NCBI GenBank assembly: GCA_033980235.1
Contig: CM067067.1
Coordinates: 17,266,239 to 17,330,238 of the forward strand
DNA length: 64,000 nt
Source: Diadema setosum
Taxonomy: Eukaryota > Echinodermata > Echinoidea > Diadematoida > Diadematidae
Direction of reading: 5' to 3'
Each line of letters begins with the position of its first letter. Positions within the stretch are counted from its first letter, which is position 1. Below are positions 1 to 10,999 of the stretch, piece after piece. The translations under genes were made by a program, and so were the position numbers. The notes under the pieces were generated by a model, which ran no database searches, was not told the origin of the DNA, and saw nothing but the letters and a program-made list of their open reading frames with translations.

Positions 1-354
1 TTTCCTAATTTTTTTTTTTCTGTACTTCAGATGCAAGCATGGTAAACGTACAGTTCAAGTCAAGTCGTGTGTAACAACCATACTGTCTTGACAGACGTAG
101 CTAGGTCATTTTACACGACTTGAATGATAAATACATGTAGCAGGGAATGTTTTCAACTGATTAAAGATGAAATGATTTGGAATTTGAAATTCTGTCTACA
201 CTCATTTCTTTGGTAAGTGTCCTTCTTGGAGCATTTTTTAGAGTCCTGTGGTGAAATGATTATTGATCACTGGTACAAAATGTACATATGTATAGTGATT
301 AGCAGGTACATTGTACACTGGTCGTCGTGATCTGAAGATGAGTCAGTGTAAGTA

Positions 355-531
355 CAGTGCACTCCCGTTATAACGAACGCAGTTATAACGAAAATCAACA
401 TTATCCGCCCAAACATTATCCACTATTATGTTTTTTTATTGTTCTAAATTCGTTCGATTATCTAATGAAATTTCGATATAACAAAAGAAAACGGCTGGTC
501 CCAAGGACCTCGTTATAACGGGAGTCGACTG
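355..531. mobile_element. TA-target MITE with CAGTG(C)ACTCCCGTTATAACG ends
   Basis: About 177 bp, terminal inverted repeats reading CAGTGCACTCCCGTTATAAC, flanked on both sides by TA. The ends and target fit the mariner/pogo superfamily (inference). A relative lies at 28508-28692. Confidence 0.85.
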
Positions 532-533
532 TA

Positions 534-1125
534 GAACTCGAATACCATTGCTCATCTTCCTCCCCATCACTTTCCCCGCACACACATACATACATACATA
601 CATACACACGCGCGCACAAACTCATGATTATTCTAACCCCATCTGTTTATTTGAAAAAAAAAAGAAAGAAAGCGTTATCCTGAAGATTAATGTCATTCCT
701 GTCATTCCTCTTGGAAAACAGTTAGTTGTCAAAGTTCAATTAAATTCAAGGCAACTCAAGAGGGTCTGAATGAACAGAAATACCGATCTCGAATGTCTGG
801 CAAAGAATCACATTGAATGTGACTTTATTTGTAACCCTTGCCTGTCATATATTTACACTTCTGAAGAAATGCAGTCTTGATACACGCGTTTTCATTGACA
901 ACTTCTCTCAGGTTTCAGGATAGCAGGCCTATTGATTTCTTTTCGATTACTTGTATACAAGAACATTAATCTCAGATTTGTGTATCTAGGTCAGATGGAC
1001 ACCTGTGAGGTGATGACGTCATATTATAACTTCTGCCAATTAATATTGACAAGAACCATGCTTACCTACCTTTTCAACCCAAGGCCCTGACAAGTATATA
1101 CCTGTATAATATATATTCTGTTTAC
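534..1125. other. Non-coding stretch beyond the gene A 3' end
   Basis: It holds a short (CATA)n run and AT-rich sequence. I see no gene. Confidence 0.5.
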
Positions 1126-1211
1126 TTTATTTTTGGCCGACATCGCGGCCCACCTGGGAGAGCATCGCGGCTGCCTGGATGAGAAGTTCGGGTTTAAACC
1201 AACTTTTTATT
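1126..1211 (-). terminator. Candidate poly(A) signals of gene A
   Basis: AATAAA occurs on the minus strand at 1206-1211 and 1126-1131, about 720 and 800 nt after the gene A stop codon. They are the nearest hexamers I noticed in the expected place for a 3' UTR end. Confidence 0.4.
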
Positions 1212-1930
1212 ACCGCCTGCCTTATACGTCAGACTTCAATGAAACGTCTACTAGTTGGTCTTAGGTATTCCTCTGCTTATCAACTTAAAATGGAGGTTAA
1301 ATAGTGGGCCACAAGTACTAAAAGTTTCCGGGAATGAATATCACTTGTAAATGTATTAGAACATCGCTCTGGCGAGATCTCGACTCCATTATAGATTCCA
1401 TTATTTCTTATTCAGCCCTGTACAGCGTCCGACATTATAGTTTTACGTAGCAAGTCGCACTGAAGGGATGGCTCTCCGAAACAATAATCATCCATCGGTC
1501 TGACGAATATCGTCTGTGCGATATGACTTATGATTGTCAATCTTCAAAATCTTGTCATTTCCTGCCGTTGCAATCACAGTTATTACTAATTGCCACATTA
1601 ACGTCTGTAACCACCCCACACAACTACATGTACTCTTTATCTTTGATGTAGTGGCATACAAAGTGTAGTCTAATCTGACGTTGAACTTTCAATATCCAGA
1701 CGTTCAAGCTGATGAACACCATCAATAGTTGATCTATGGGATATCGATCAGCAATTGTGTTTTGTTTTTTGTTCTGTTTTTTTCTGTACATCGTGTCCAC
1801 ATCTCGCACGCATTAACACCATGCAGATAATTTTTGTCTTTGAGGTTGCTATCGCAATCTATCACTCTCCTCTGCAATCAATGGCGGCAAAAATAATGTC
1901 CATGTCATCGGCCATCCAGAATCGGTTCTT

Positions 1931-2233
1931 TTATAATATCACACAGGTTGTGGAGTTTTTCGCGGCTGAGTTCTTTCCCTCGACAATTTTGTCCTTCTCG
2001 CTCTCGTCGTACTTTCCGGATTTGCTCTCCGTCTTGTCGCTCACCGTCGTACCGTTTGAATTACTGAGGTGCTCGTTGGCGGTCTCGCGGTAGACGAGCC
2101 CCCTTGCGTTGTTGAAACTCGCCACGCTTCCGCTGTCCCAAGCCTTGATCTCTTCGACCTCGTCCTCGTTGACCGTGGCTATGAAGATGCGAGGAACCTT
2201 CTTCCGATATCGTGGATGGTGATTGAGTTTGGA
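1931..2233 (-). CDS. Gene A terminal exon with CaaX box
   Basis: The acceptor ends a 30-nt pyrimidine tract (ttgtttttcgtcag). The exon carries 100 codons and a TAA stop at 1931-1933, starting in phase 0. The first part is basic (HHPRYRKKVPR) and may belong to a folded segment. The remainder is Ser/Lys/Glu/Asn-rich and probably disordered. The last four residues are C-V-I-L. The opposite-strand open frame over the same bases is an antisense shadow. Confidence 0.85.
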   Translation of the reverse strand, partial: SKLNHHPRYRKKVPRIFIATVNEDEVEEIKAWDSGSVASFNNARGLVYRETANEHLSNSNGTTVSDKTESKSGKYDESEKDKIVEGKNSAAKNSTTCVIL

Positions 2234-3580
2234 CTGACGAAAAACAAGAAGGAACAGGAAAAACATAGCACTTGAAATATAATTGTTTGCGCACTACCCG
2301 AAGCCTCGTAATTTTCCTTATGGCATATATGGGGCAAAAAGTAGCATACGGTTAATAGAAAACTATGACAGCATTTTGCTTCTGGTATTCAGCGTCATTA
2401 GAGGTCGATAGGCAAAATAATTACTAGTATGTTGTGTTGAATCGATCAGCATCTACTGCCGATTGAGCCAGTGAGGTTAGACTTTATCTCGGGCCATTGT
2501 GCAAAGAGCAGAACAACATATGACAATTACATTGCAGTTAGAGACATCGGTGAATGCCAATTGGTGCGTTTACGTATTAAGAGACTTTGGATATCTTTTT
2601 GGAGGTTTTATTTTTTTTTAATAAATCAGTGATTTCATGTGCACATTGACTAGCTCGACCGTCAAGACGTCTAAAAATATAGTCTGCACTTCCACGTGAC
2701 CATGCAGGTCGGTTATGTCGACTTAGAAGTGATAGCTTCATGTTTTATGCCACGGTGTTTATATCTTTTTTTTTTCTGTTCTTTGCATATGTTATATGTT
2801 TGTAAAACTGTGTGTATAATGCGTGTATTTCTAACCTGTGTGGACCCCTGTGAAAACCAGCCTTTGGCTGACGAGGGTGTTCCATCCCATGCGTGAAAAA
2901 TAAAAAATTGAATTAAATTGAATGCTTTTTCATAGGACACGTAATCGACATATGCGTCGCGTTGTCTCCTCAGCAAATATCATTGTGCCATTTTGGCAAG
3001 TTGGCGAGAAACTCGACGCTATGACCATTGTCTCTTTCTGTCCACGTCACGTATCCATTGGCGCAGTGATGCTTTTAAATTCATTAGATATTTTAATATA
3101 TAAGACTTACCTTTGGAATATCCTTGGCGACAATCACTTTCGGCTCCATCGTCTAGAAAGACAGAATGTGATTTTAGATGACTTGATATTCATAGACTCA
3201 ACAACTATATAGCATCAATTTTATCATGGTATTGAACGATTTGTCGATTTTGTTTTTGATGACCCAGTGCAACGGATGAATAGGTAACGTACTCCACGTC
3301 CACCAACTCATGTAAAGATGAATAATAGGGTAATAATGGTCCAAGATAATCGTAATCGACAAATCTCATACTAGTCAAGTGATCAAGTGATATCAATGTT
3401 GGCTGTTCAGAACAGGATATCAATTCACAAACCAACTTATATCATTGCCATTTGAAATCTATTGCGAACCCAAAGCTGTATTTATAAAAATCATAAGTAT
3501 TGGGGGCCCCTTATTAAAAAAAAACAAAAAACAAAAAACACCACCACCACCACCACCACCACAACAGCAGCAGCAACAGC

Positions 3581-3615
<35 letters not shown>

Positions 3616-6600
3616 AGAAATATATACCCGTCTACTTTTGGGGGGATGAAAGTCGTGCTAACATTTTGTCATTAGAAGATTAATCAAGTTGGCCATATTA
3701 TTTAGAGCTAAGTATCACACCGCGGTTAAAAGAAAGGACTATCATACATATATTAAGGTGCATTGTTCCTCTTTTATTCCTATAATACCATTCGTGCATA
3801 TAGTCTATATAATGTGTTCGATGAACTATCCTATCCAGCTGCAAAGTCAAATTGACACATGTACCGTTTTGTATTATGTATTTTTCTTTTGGTGGAAATA
3901 CATAAAGAATTGAATTGAATCGAAAGGACTTTAATTACCGTCTTCTCCAGCTCGTCTTTGATGACGTAAATGAGAGCGTCAATTTCCCGACACGGCGCGC
4001 TCGCCTGCAGCTCCTCGGCTGTCGACAATGCCGTCAGTTCGACGATCTCGTCCTCGCTCTTGTTAAAATTCTGCCGGTGAATAAATATCAAACAGTTTCG
4101 TTTGCATTAATTTTTGCATAATTTTACGATATAGAAATACAATCCCAGTTCAAAGTTTTATTTTGTCAATTTATCTCAAAATAACTGTATTTTTCAGACA
4201 CAATTTGTGTATACCAAACTTTATAATATGATCATGATTTTATCATACCGAATGTTTTACATCCGTTTCTCTGTACATGACGACAGTCGACACGGTAGTG
4301 TTCGTCTTTTTTTTTTCAACAGCAACTTACGATTATCTGTGACCCTGCGGATGACAGCATGTCACTTTTTTTCTAACTTTGATTCATCTGCGGACACAAA
4401 TGAAGACCAGGGGGGTTTCTACAAAGATTCGAAGTCGATCTTAAATTTTAAGATCGTCTTAAAATTAGGTTATGCTGTATGTGACTTTCATACTATTCTA
4501 AATGAACATTTTGGAAAAATTTTCATACAAATATTAGATAATGATATTAGATAAAGCAAGGGACAAAAGGTTTTTTCTTTAATTTTTGTAACAATTTAAA
4601 GCGGATTCTGAAAATATTGAATAAAACTGAATGGAGAAATCAACGGCATACCATAGCTTTAAAGTCGATCATAACTTCTTCTTTTTTTTAAGATCGACTA
4701 AAATTCTCCATGAAATACCCCTGGTGTCATTGGCACAGCCACCGGGATGACCCAACGTCACTACTTCAGGGATCGTTCTCCTTGCCTATTCTTATCCATC
4801 CTAGTTCATTCAACTTAGAATTATTACTCGTTAGCTCCTTACGTAAGACGACGATGTTTTCCAGTGTTAAACTTTCAGTTTCAACGCAGCTCCAGTATAT
4901 AAGCTTGTATAGAAGCATATAAAAAACAGATCGGTTCTTCAATAGTTGTATACACTGCGTAACCAAGGAGGTTTAAGAGATGGAGTTCCAACTGGCTGTA
5001 ATCATTCAAATAGCTGCCATTTTTCTATTGATGCACAAAAGAATTCCACAGGTGCACTTGTGCCTTTGATGATCAGGGTTCCAATGCCGCCGTCTTTTTG
5101 AGCAATTTGAAGATTCATTTTAAACTTTAACATTATATCGTCTTTATTCTGCTTGTTTATTTGTTAAATAGAATGAATGTTCTCTTAATGATAAAGCATA
5201 TAAAACAAAAGTAAATCCCGTACGTCCAAGATTATGTGCAAAAATGTAAACCTGAGCTGTATGCTGTGAAAATGTTTGAAACTGTACTCTCACTACAAAG
5301 CCGATTTTATCATCTTTCCGATCGCTTCCGACAAATGAAACTGATGTGGTATAATTTTCGAGTATAGTTCTTTATTCATTTATATGTTAGATTAGTGTAA
5401 AGTCATGTAAAAACGAGTAATTTTGATTTTCATTTCATCAATTTTTGTAAAATTGCTATTCGCACATCCCCATGCCTGTACTATTAATGTGCCGCTTGTT
5501 TTCTATGAAGGGACGGCGAAAAGCAATTACCATCATAAAGACATATCTTCCTTTGAGAGTGACGAGTCATGATGCAGTGCCACATGAATATTATCTTCCT
5601 ATCTGTGAGGCAGCTCCAGTTTAGCACATATACTTCAAATATTTCTGAGTGGCGGCATGAAACATGCATGGGATCAAAGGGAATGAGACTGTTGTTACTC
5701 CATTTGTCAAACCTCCATGGCGTAACAAAGCAAATTACATGTACAGTAAGAAATTGATACACAACACTAGTAATTAATTTTGCCAATTCGAACAATGATG
5801 CCAAAATTACCAGGCAAACGGTGTCGCATTCAGCGCCTCTTTCCAACAGGTGCGATGCCACGGAGTAACGCCTTCTCACAATAGCAAGGATTAGAATTGA
5901 CATTGCGTAGCCCGTTTCTCCGTCCTAACAGAGAGGTAAAGACAGAGAAGGAGAGATACGGTCACATTATAAAGAGTGAGAGAATTAAGAGAAAGTGATA
6001 TTATCTCATATCATGATCATGATGATAACAGAGAAAATATCAATTAAAAATCATCAAATGAGATTTAGTATAGTCGTAATTTCCAAACATGCTTAATGTG
6101 ATCTTATCGTTCCACTTGATCTTAATTGTGCGCAAAAATACAATGCTCTTAGGCATCAGTTGAATGTAATAACAATAAAAAAAAAATAATGATGATAATG
6201 ATTATATATATATATATATATAATTTTCACTAGTTGCTATTTGCATGCCTCGCTTTTTCAGCAGGTTCTCGTACTCTTTCACGTTATGCAAAAGATAAAC
6301 GTGACTCTATTTGGTATTTTTTGCTGTCTACTTCAAACAAAAGCATGAACCCTGCAATGCTATCATATGTATACATGGTCCTTTACATAATGCATAGAAG
6401 ATCATAATTATACAAGACACAACCTCATATTGACCTTGTCAACAGCATGTTTATTAATGCTGCGAAAATCACAAGATATTTCGATGTAAGTGATTTATCA
6501 ACTACCATGACCGAACACAAACTTCAGTACTTACCGTGTGTACGAGATTGACGTCCATACCGTGTGACAGAAGAATGGTTACCGAATCCACATCTCCTTC

Positions 6601-7300
6601 GCGAACCGAATCAACCAGCACCTACAAACAATTTTTTCGTAACGGTCATTCTTCTTTTTCTTCCTTTGAATGCATTAATCTGTATTTCGTATTTATTTCT
6701 ATCATTTTTGTTTGTTTGTTTGTTTGTTTTTGAACGGGGATACTGATGCGTGTCTTCCTTATCGTTAATGGTCCAAAACAGTACTAACTATCCAAGATAG
6801 TCTGCTATAACATGAAGACAAATAACAATAGGAGGACATTATTTTCATATATATAATGTGTTATATTATGTTATATAAGTAAACATGCACAGATCACAGG
6901 AATTGATCTTTGGTTTATAAAAAAAAAATAGTTCATTCGTTAGACCAATCTATCCATCATTTGTCAATGTGCATTATACAAATCCCTAAAAGTGAGAGGC
7001 TAATATATTTAACGTCTTACCTCGTTTGGCAAGTCCTTTGGCAATTGGACTGGAGCTATCTTCACTGGCTCTTTGTCCTATAAGATGAGAGCATAATAAA
7101 GATACACTTGTTAGGAGCAATCTTATGTCGATACCATAAAATCATGTTGACATTATGATATATACAGCACAATTGTTTAACTATGTGACAAGAGTTCCCA
7201 AACCAATATCACTATGCTACAACACAACACATTTATACAGCCGTTTCTTCATCTCTTTCTATACCAAAATTTATTATAATTATATATAGGCCTAAAAATT

Positions 7301-7345
<45 letters not shown>

Positions 7346-7531
7346 ATGAAGAAACAAACTGGTGATGCATTTTGGCCAATAAAGCATGTGTTTATTCGAC
7401 TCAAATTTTCGGCGTCAAGACTCCAGAAGAAGTCGTACGACGCCGAAAATTTGAGTCGAATAAACTTATGCTTTTATTCTTCGTGGAGCCAATACGTGAA
7501 ATCTCAATATATGTATATGTATATGTATATG

Positions 7532-7573
<42 letters not shown>

Positions 7574-8214
7574 GCATGCAGATAGACATTATTATGTGAG
7601 CATATATCACTGTACTTACCTTAATGTCCTTAAGTCCATCTTCGAGGGTACTGAGCAACGACCCAAGATTGTTGCTCAGTGTAAATTCGTAAAGCATCCG
7701 TGTCGTAGCCAGCGCGGAAATTTCATACATGCATTTATTCACTCTGTCGTAGTTCTGTAGTACAGAGAAGATTAATATCAATTTTCAAGCGTCAATCTAC
7801 AATGTGAAATGTTCATCTGATGCTTAATAAAAGCAACGCCCGATCAGCTTACGGACGACGTTTGCGTTACTCATTTTCACTTAACTGGATACAGTGGCGT
7901 ACCGTGGGTCAAGACATTGGGGGGGGGGGGGCACCTCGTGGAAAAGTAATTTTGAGGGTGTGTATGCTTGTGCGTGCGTGCGTGTGTGTGTGGGGGGGGG
8001 GAGGGTGTGTCCCCCCTCCCACGGTAGGGAGATTTTTCATATTTATGTTGGTCATCGTGCGATTTCATCCATACTTCTGGTAGATCTTTTAATGATTTGT
8101 AAATCTGAATAATTCTGGAAAATGGAATGGAAATATTGTTTTACTCGAGGAATGTGAAATATGACTGCAGTAGAATTATATAAACATAGTTTCTGCGCTC
8201 ATTAAATAAATGAC

Positions 8215-8245
<31 letters not shown>

Positions 8246-10973
8246 CTGATTGATTGATTGATTGATGATGATTAAAATGTAGCCACGCACATAGTCCCAA
8301 TATTGCATTGATTATAGATTATTAATTATGATCATGTTCTTCACTAGATTATATGAAATTAGATTATATGCTCGAGCGAGCGTAGCGAGCGCTCAGGAAT
8401 ACACATATTTATAATGAAAGAGAAAGTTATCTTTCAGATAACCCAGGACGTGTAGCTCCAATCTCTTATTGCAGGCTATAACTGCTGGCATTGCTGATAA
8501 TTTATTGCGAATACCTTATAACAATACTCTCTAAAGTCATCCCATATATCCAGAATCATCATTTACTTCTCTTATTTGTGTGTGCGAGCGAGCGAAAGCG
8601 AGCCAGCCCCTGAAGAATCATGCTCTTTTCATGTGTCTTGAATGCATATGTTATCATTTTTACCCAATAAATATCTTCCCGAAAAATATGAGTTTCAGGT
8701 GCAAAAATTCATATCTTTCTTGTCGGCGCAATGTTTGTTACATGTTTACAGTTTTCCTTACACTGATTATGGAATGACGGTGTGAAACGACAAATTAATG
8801 GCAGCAACGTCAGGAGAAATGCATAACAATTAAATGCGAGCGAGCTTGAAAATCTTGACATTTTTACAGTCCAAAACTGCCGTCTGTAGCTATATTTGTT
8901 CGCTTTGGAAATTAAAGAGGGGCGCGAATATCTTATAACAATACCCGCTAAAGTCATTCCATATATCCAGAATCATCATTTACTTCTCTTAATTGTGTGT
9001 GCGAGCGAGCGAAAGCGAGTCAGCGCCTGCGCCGTTTGTAGCGCCGTTTTTATAGCTATATTTTTTCGCTTTTTTTTACCAGCGGATTGGGGGGCACGTG
9101 CCCCCCCCCCCCACCCCACCCGTGCCCCCGTAGTTACGCCAATGACTGGATTATCACCTTCTGGTTAGTTTGTAATACCTTCAAACCACCCAATTACATT
9201 ATAAGGTATTGATGTATAGCAATGTTAATTAAAGACGCATGTGTGGACTTTCTCTTCGTGTCCTTACCATATGATATACACCTGGAACACTTTCGAACAA
9301 TAATTATGAATCTTGAACTTAGGGTGTATACTGTCAAAACAAGACACTTTAAAAAGCAAATTTAATGCAATAATTACTTTTGTTAGTCCTAGTCCATATG
9401 TTGCTCTCCCCTAATCATAAGACTATGGTACATATTGCAATAACGTCAACTGTACCATTTCCATTTGGGTGTGTTTTATTTGACTGAATAAATAATATAA
9501 TAGTGATAATAGTGATACTACTACTACTGTTACTACTACTACTGATTATGATGATGATGATGATTATGATAATGATGATGATAACAATAATGATAATAAC
9601 ATGATATTAACATGATAATAATAATAATAATAATAACATAATAATGACAATGATAATACAATAATGATAAAATAATAGTAATTATAGTAATGATGATACC
9701 CCCCCCCCCTTTAAAAAAAAAAACAAAAAAAGCGTTTCGAAGTAACCAAGACGACTGCATCACCCTCACCAGAAAGATAGTGTCGATAGCCGCTCCTGCC
9801 TTGATGAGTAGTTCAGCGATCTCGATCTGGTTGAGGGAGATGGCGAGGATGAGGGCCGAGTGCTGACTCTTCCCGCCTTCCGCCTCAGCCTGACGATGGG
9901 GGCGAGTTAGAGGGTAAACGAGAACGAAAGTACTATCATTTACTTCTCTAATTTTATCGTATAGTCAACTATTTTGTACTCAAGATCATTAGTAATTTTG
10001 TTATGTTATATTGTTATTTTGTGTGGAAGAAGAAAAACATAAATAAACTTTAAAAATAGAATTAAAAAGCAACTATTAACGGTTGCCACAATGGTATGAG
10101 ATTGCTGTATTCTGGGATCAGTGGCGGATCCAGAGGGGGGCGCACAGGGCGCGTCCCCTCTTTATTTTTATTGTTTGTGGGGGTTTTTTTGCAAGCAAAA
10201 GAATTAAAAAGGAAAAAGGGCGCGTGAGCCCCCCTTTAATTTTGTAAAGGCGCCTCCATTTTACGAAATTCCTGGATCCGCCCCTAGGGATGATCGAGGG
10301 ATTATCTCTAGACTTAGTACCATTTTAGGTGAAAGACACAAACACACACACACAAAAAGAAAGAATAGAAATAGAAAGAAGAAAGAAACCTATGGTCTGC
10401 GCTATTTTACGATTTTCTTCATCAGGTTGGCATATCTAACGCAAAGTGTATATTGTATGATTGACACTGACAAAAGATATCTTTCTTTTTTCTTTTTTTT
10501 TTTCAAATGACGTCGATTATGGTAGACTCATCTCTCTGTGGTGAAAACTTTTGAAGGAGAACGACACTGTGCGTTTTGTAAACTCTCTCTAATCCATCTA
10601 CATGCAGGGGCAGATCCAGGAATTCCACCACTGACATGCATTAGGAGAGAGAAAATGTAGATGAGAGGGTTGACGGAAAGACGCGGAGCTGTAAACTAGA
10701 AAATGCGCTTCATTCTACAGATAAGAGAATATGATATTTCAAATGAATCATAAGGTAATAAAATGATATAGAACTGATTGATCTGTCAAAATAGGATACA
10801 ATACTATGTAGAGACTTTGGAGAGATGAAAGATTAAGAAACTTATATCCAGGTGAGAGAGAAAGATAAAGAGAGAGACAAAAATACCTGTTCCACCATGT
10901 TTGGACTTGCACCAGCCTTCAGCATACGTTCCAGCGCTATGATATCTCCTTCCTCTATTGCACGCTTCATAGC
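1931..10973 (-). CDS. Gene A: ankyrin-repeat protein with C-terminal CaaX box (nine exons, 5' end incomplete)
   Basis: Nine minus-strand exons join in phase 0 throughout to give at least 358 residues. The first eight exons form two copies of a four-exon cassette. Exons 1-2 of each cassette carry ankyrin-type helices (for example ALERMLKAGASPN, IAELLIKAGAAID, SVTILLSHGMDVN, VASHLLERGAECD). The third exon is a non-ankyrin segment with a shared E-[IL]-[ST]-A-L-[AS]-T motif, and the fourth is a short linker rich in P, K and V. The last exon is charged and low in complexity and ends in CVIL, a CaaX box whose terminal L favours geranylgeranylation, so membrane attachment is likely. Candidate poly(A) hexamers on the minus strand lie at 1206-1211 and 1126-1131. 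Ankyrin repeats usually bind other proteins. The partner and the exact family are not recognised. The start codon is unknown: the ATG at codon 2 of the first exon could serve if upstream exons are non-coding. Confidence 0.8.
2696..2925 (+). repeat. Non-LTR retrotransposon 3'-tail-like sequence
   Basis: It reads gtggacccctgtgaaaacc, then ccatcccatgcgtgaaaaa, and ends in an attgaattaaattgaat tract, the pattern of a CR1/L2-type LINE 3' end. No coding part remains. A similar short tail ends at about 3920. Confidence 0.45.
3111..3152 (-). CDS. Gene A exon 8 (cassette 2, exon d; 14-codon microexon)
   Basis: Acceptor ctttctag, donor GTAAGT, 42 nt, phase 0. It encodes T-M-E-P-K-V-I-V-A-K-D-I-P-K. 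It is accepted because the flanking exons are in the same phase, the splice sites are strong, and it resembles the cassette 1 linker exon. Confidence 0.7.
3537..3617 (+). repeat. (CAC)n(CAG)n(CAA)n microsatellite in gene A intron
   Basis: A compound trinucleotide run. Its poly-Gln and poly-Thr open frames are artefacts. Confidence 0.9.
3939..4070 (-). CDS. Gene A exon 7 (cassette 2, exon c)
   Basis: Acceptor ttcaccggcag, donor GTAATT, 132 nt (44 codons), phase 0. It is acidic and helical (KSEDEIVELTALSTAEEL) and ends KDELEKT. It is one codon shorter than exon c of cassette 1. Confidence 0.8.
5811..5924 (-). CDS. Gene A exon 6 (cassette 2, exon b; ankyrin)
   Basis: Acceptor ctctctgttag, donor GTAATT, 114 nt (38 codons), phase 0. 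It encodes MSILILAIVRRRYSVASHLL followed by ERGAECD, an ankyrin helix pair. It is two codons shorter than its cassette 1 counterpart. Confidence 0.85.
6535..6621 (-). CDS. Gene A exon 5 (cassette 2, exon a; ankyrin)
   Basis: Acceptor ttgtttgtag, donor GTAAGT, 87 nt (29 codons), phase 0, identical in length to exon 1 of the model. It encodes SVREGDVDSVTILLSHGMDV, a clear ankyrin repeat. Confidence 0.85.
7021..7077 (-). CDS. Gene A exon 4 (cassette 1, exon d; linker)
   Basis: Acceptor catcttatag, donor GTAAGA, 57 nt (19 codons), phase 0. It encodes EPVKIAPVQLPKDLP, similar to EPKVIVAKDIP in the last exon of cassette 2. Confidence 0.75.
7301..7580. repeat. Hairpin of 35-bp arms set between two (TA)n runs
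   Basis: Arms 7382-7416 and 7439-7473 are near-perfect inverted copies (tttattcgactcaaattt...) with a 22-nt spacer. (TA)n lies at about 7301-7341 and (TATATG)n/(TA)n at about 7508-7570. It sits in the intron next to the gene A exon at 7620. Confidence 0.85.
7620..7754 (-). CDS. Gene A exon 3 (cassette 1, exon c; non-ankyrin segment)
   Basis: Acceptor ctgtactacag, donor GTAAGT, 135 nt (45 codons), phase 0. It begins N-Y-D-R-V-N-K and contains EISALATTRMLYEF. It aligns with the exon at 3939-4070, which begins N-F-N-K and contains ELTALSTAEEL. The segment is not an ankyrin repeat I recognise and looks helical. Confidence 0.8.
7892..9148. mobile_element. Element with CAGTGGCGTAC ends and long G/C runs
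   Basis: It starts CAGTGGCGTACCGTGGGTC and ends gtagttacgccaatgactg, imperfect inverted repeats. G runs lie inside the left end and C runs inside the right end. Internally it has a direct repeat of about 105 bp (about 8499-8605 and 8926-9030) carrying gcgagcgagcgaaagcgag. A (GATT)n run is at 8213-8264. No transposase is seen. Confidence 0.65.
9515..9700. repeat. ACT/ATG/AAT trinucleotide satellite next to a gene A exon
   Basis: Long imperfect tri- and tetranucleotide run followed by poly-C and poly-A, ending about 70 bp from the exon at 9770-9889. Confidence 0.85.
9770..9889 (-). CDS. Gene A exon 2 (cassette 1, exon b; ankyrin)
   Basis: Acceptor catcgtcag, donor GTGAGG, 120 nt (40 codons), phase 0. 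It encodes SALILAISLN and then IAELLIKAGAAID, a canonical ankyrin helix-turn-helix. It is paralogous to the exon at 5811-5924. Confidence 0.85.
10119..10286. mobile_element. Short MITE with GTGGCGGATCCAG ends
   Basis: It starts CAGTGGCGGATCCAGAGG and ends ttcctggatccgccccta. A related copy lies at 55471-55632 and a half-site at about 10607. Confidence 0.7.
10887..10973 (-). CDS. Gene A exon 1 of the model (cassette 1, exon a; ankyrin)
   Basis: The acceptor follows a long T tract and reads ctctacag. The exon is 87 nt (29 codons), phase 0 at both ends, and its donor is GTATTT. It begins A-M-K-R-A-I-E-E-G-D and carries an ankyrin helix pair ending LKAGASPN. It aligns codon for codon with the exon at 6535-6621. 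Confidence 0.8.
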
Positions 10974-10999
10974 CTGTAGAGAAAAAAAAAATTACATGA

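Noticed and set aside
1755..2093. Plus-strand 112-residue open frame
   Set aside because: It is antisense to the last gene A exon, which has a strong acceptor, phase continuity and a CaaX ending.
3445..3683. Poly-Gln and poly-Thr open frames
   Set aside because: Both translate the same (CAA)n/(CAC)n microsatellite in different frames.
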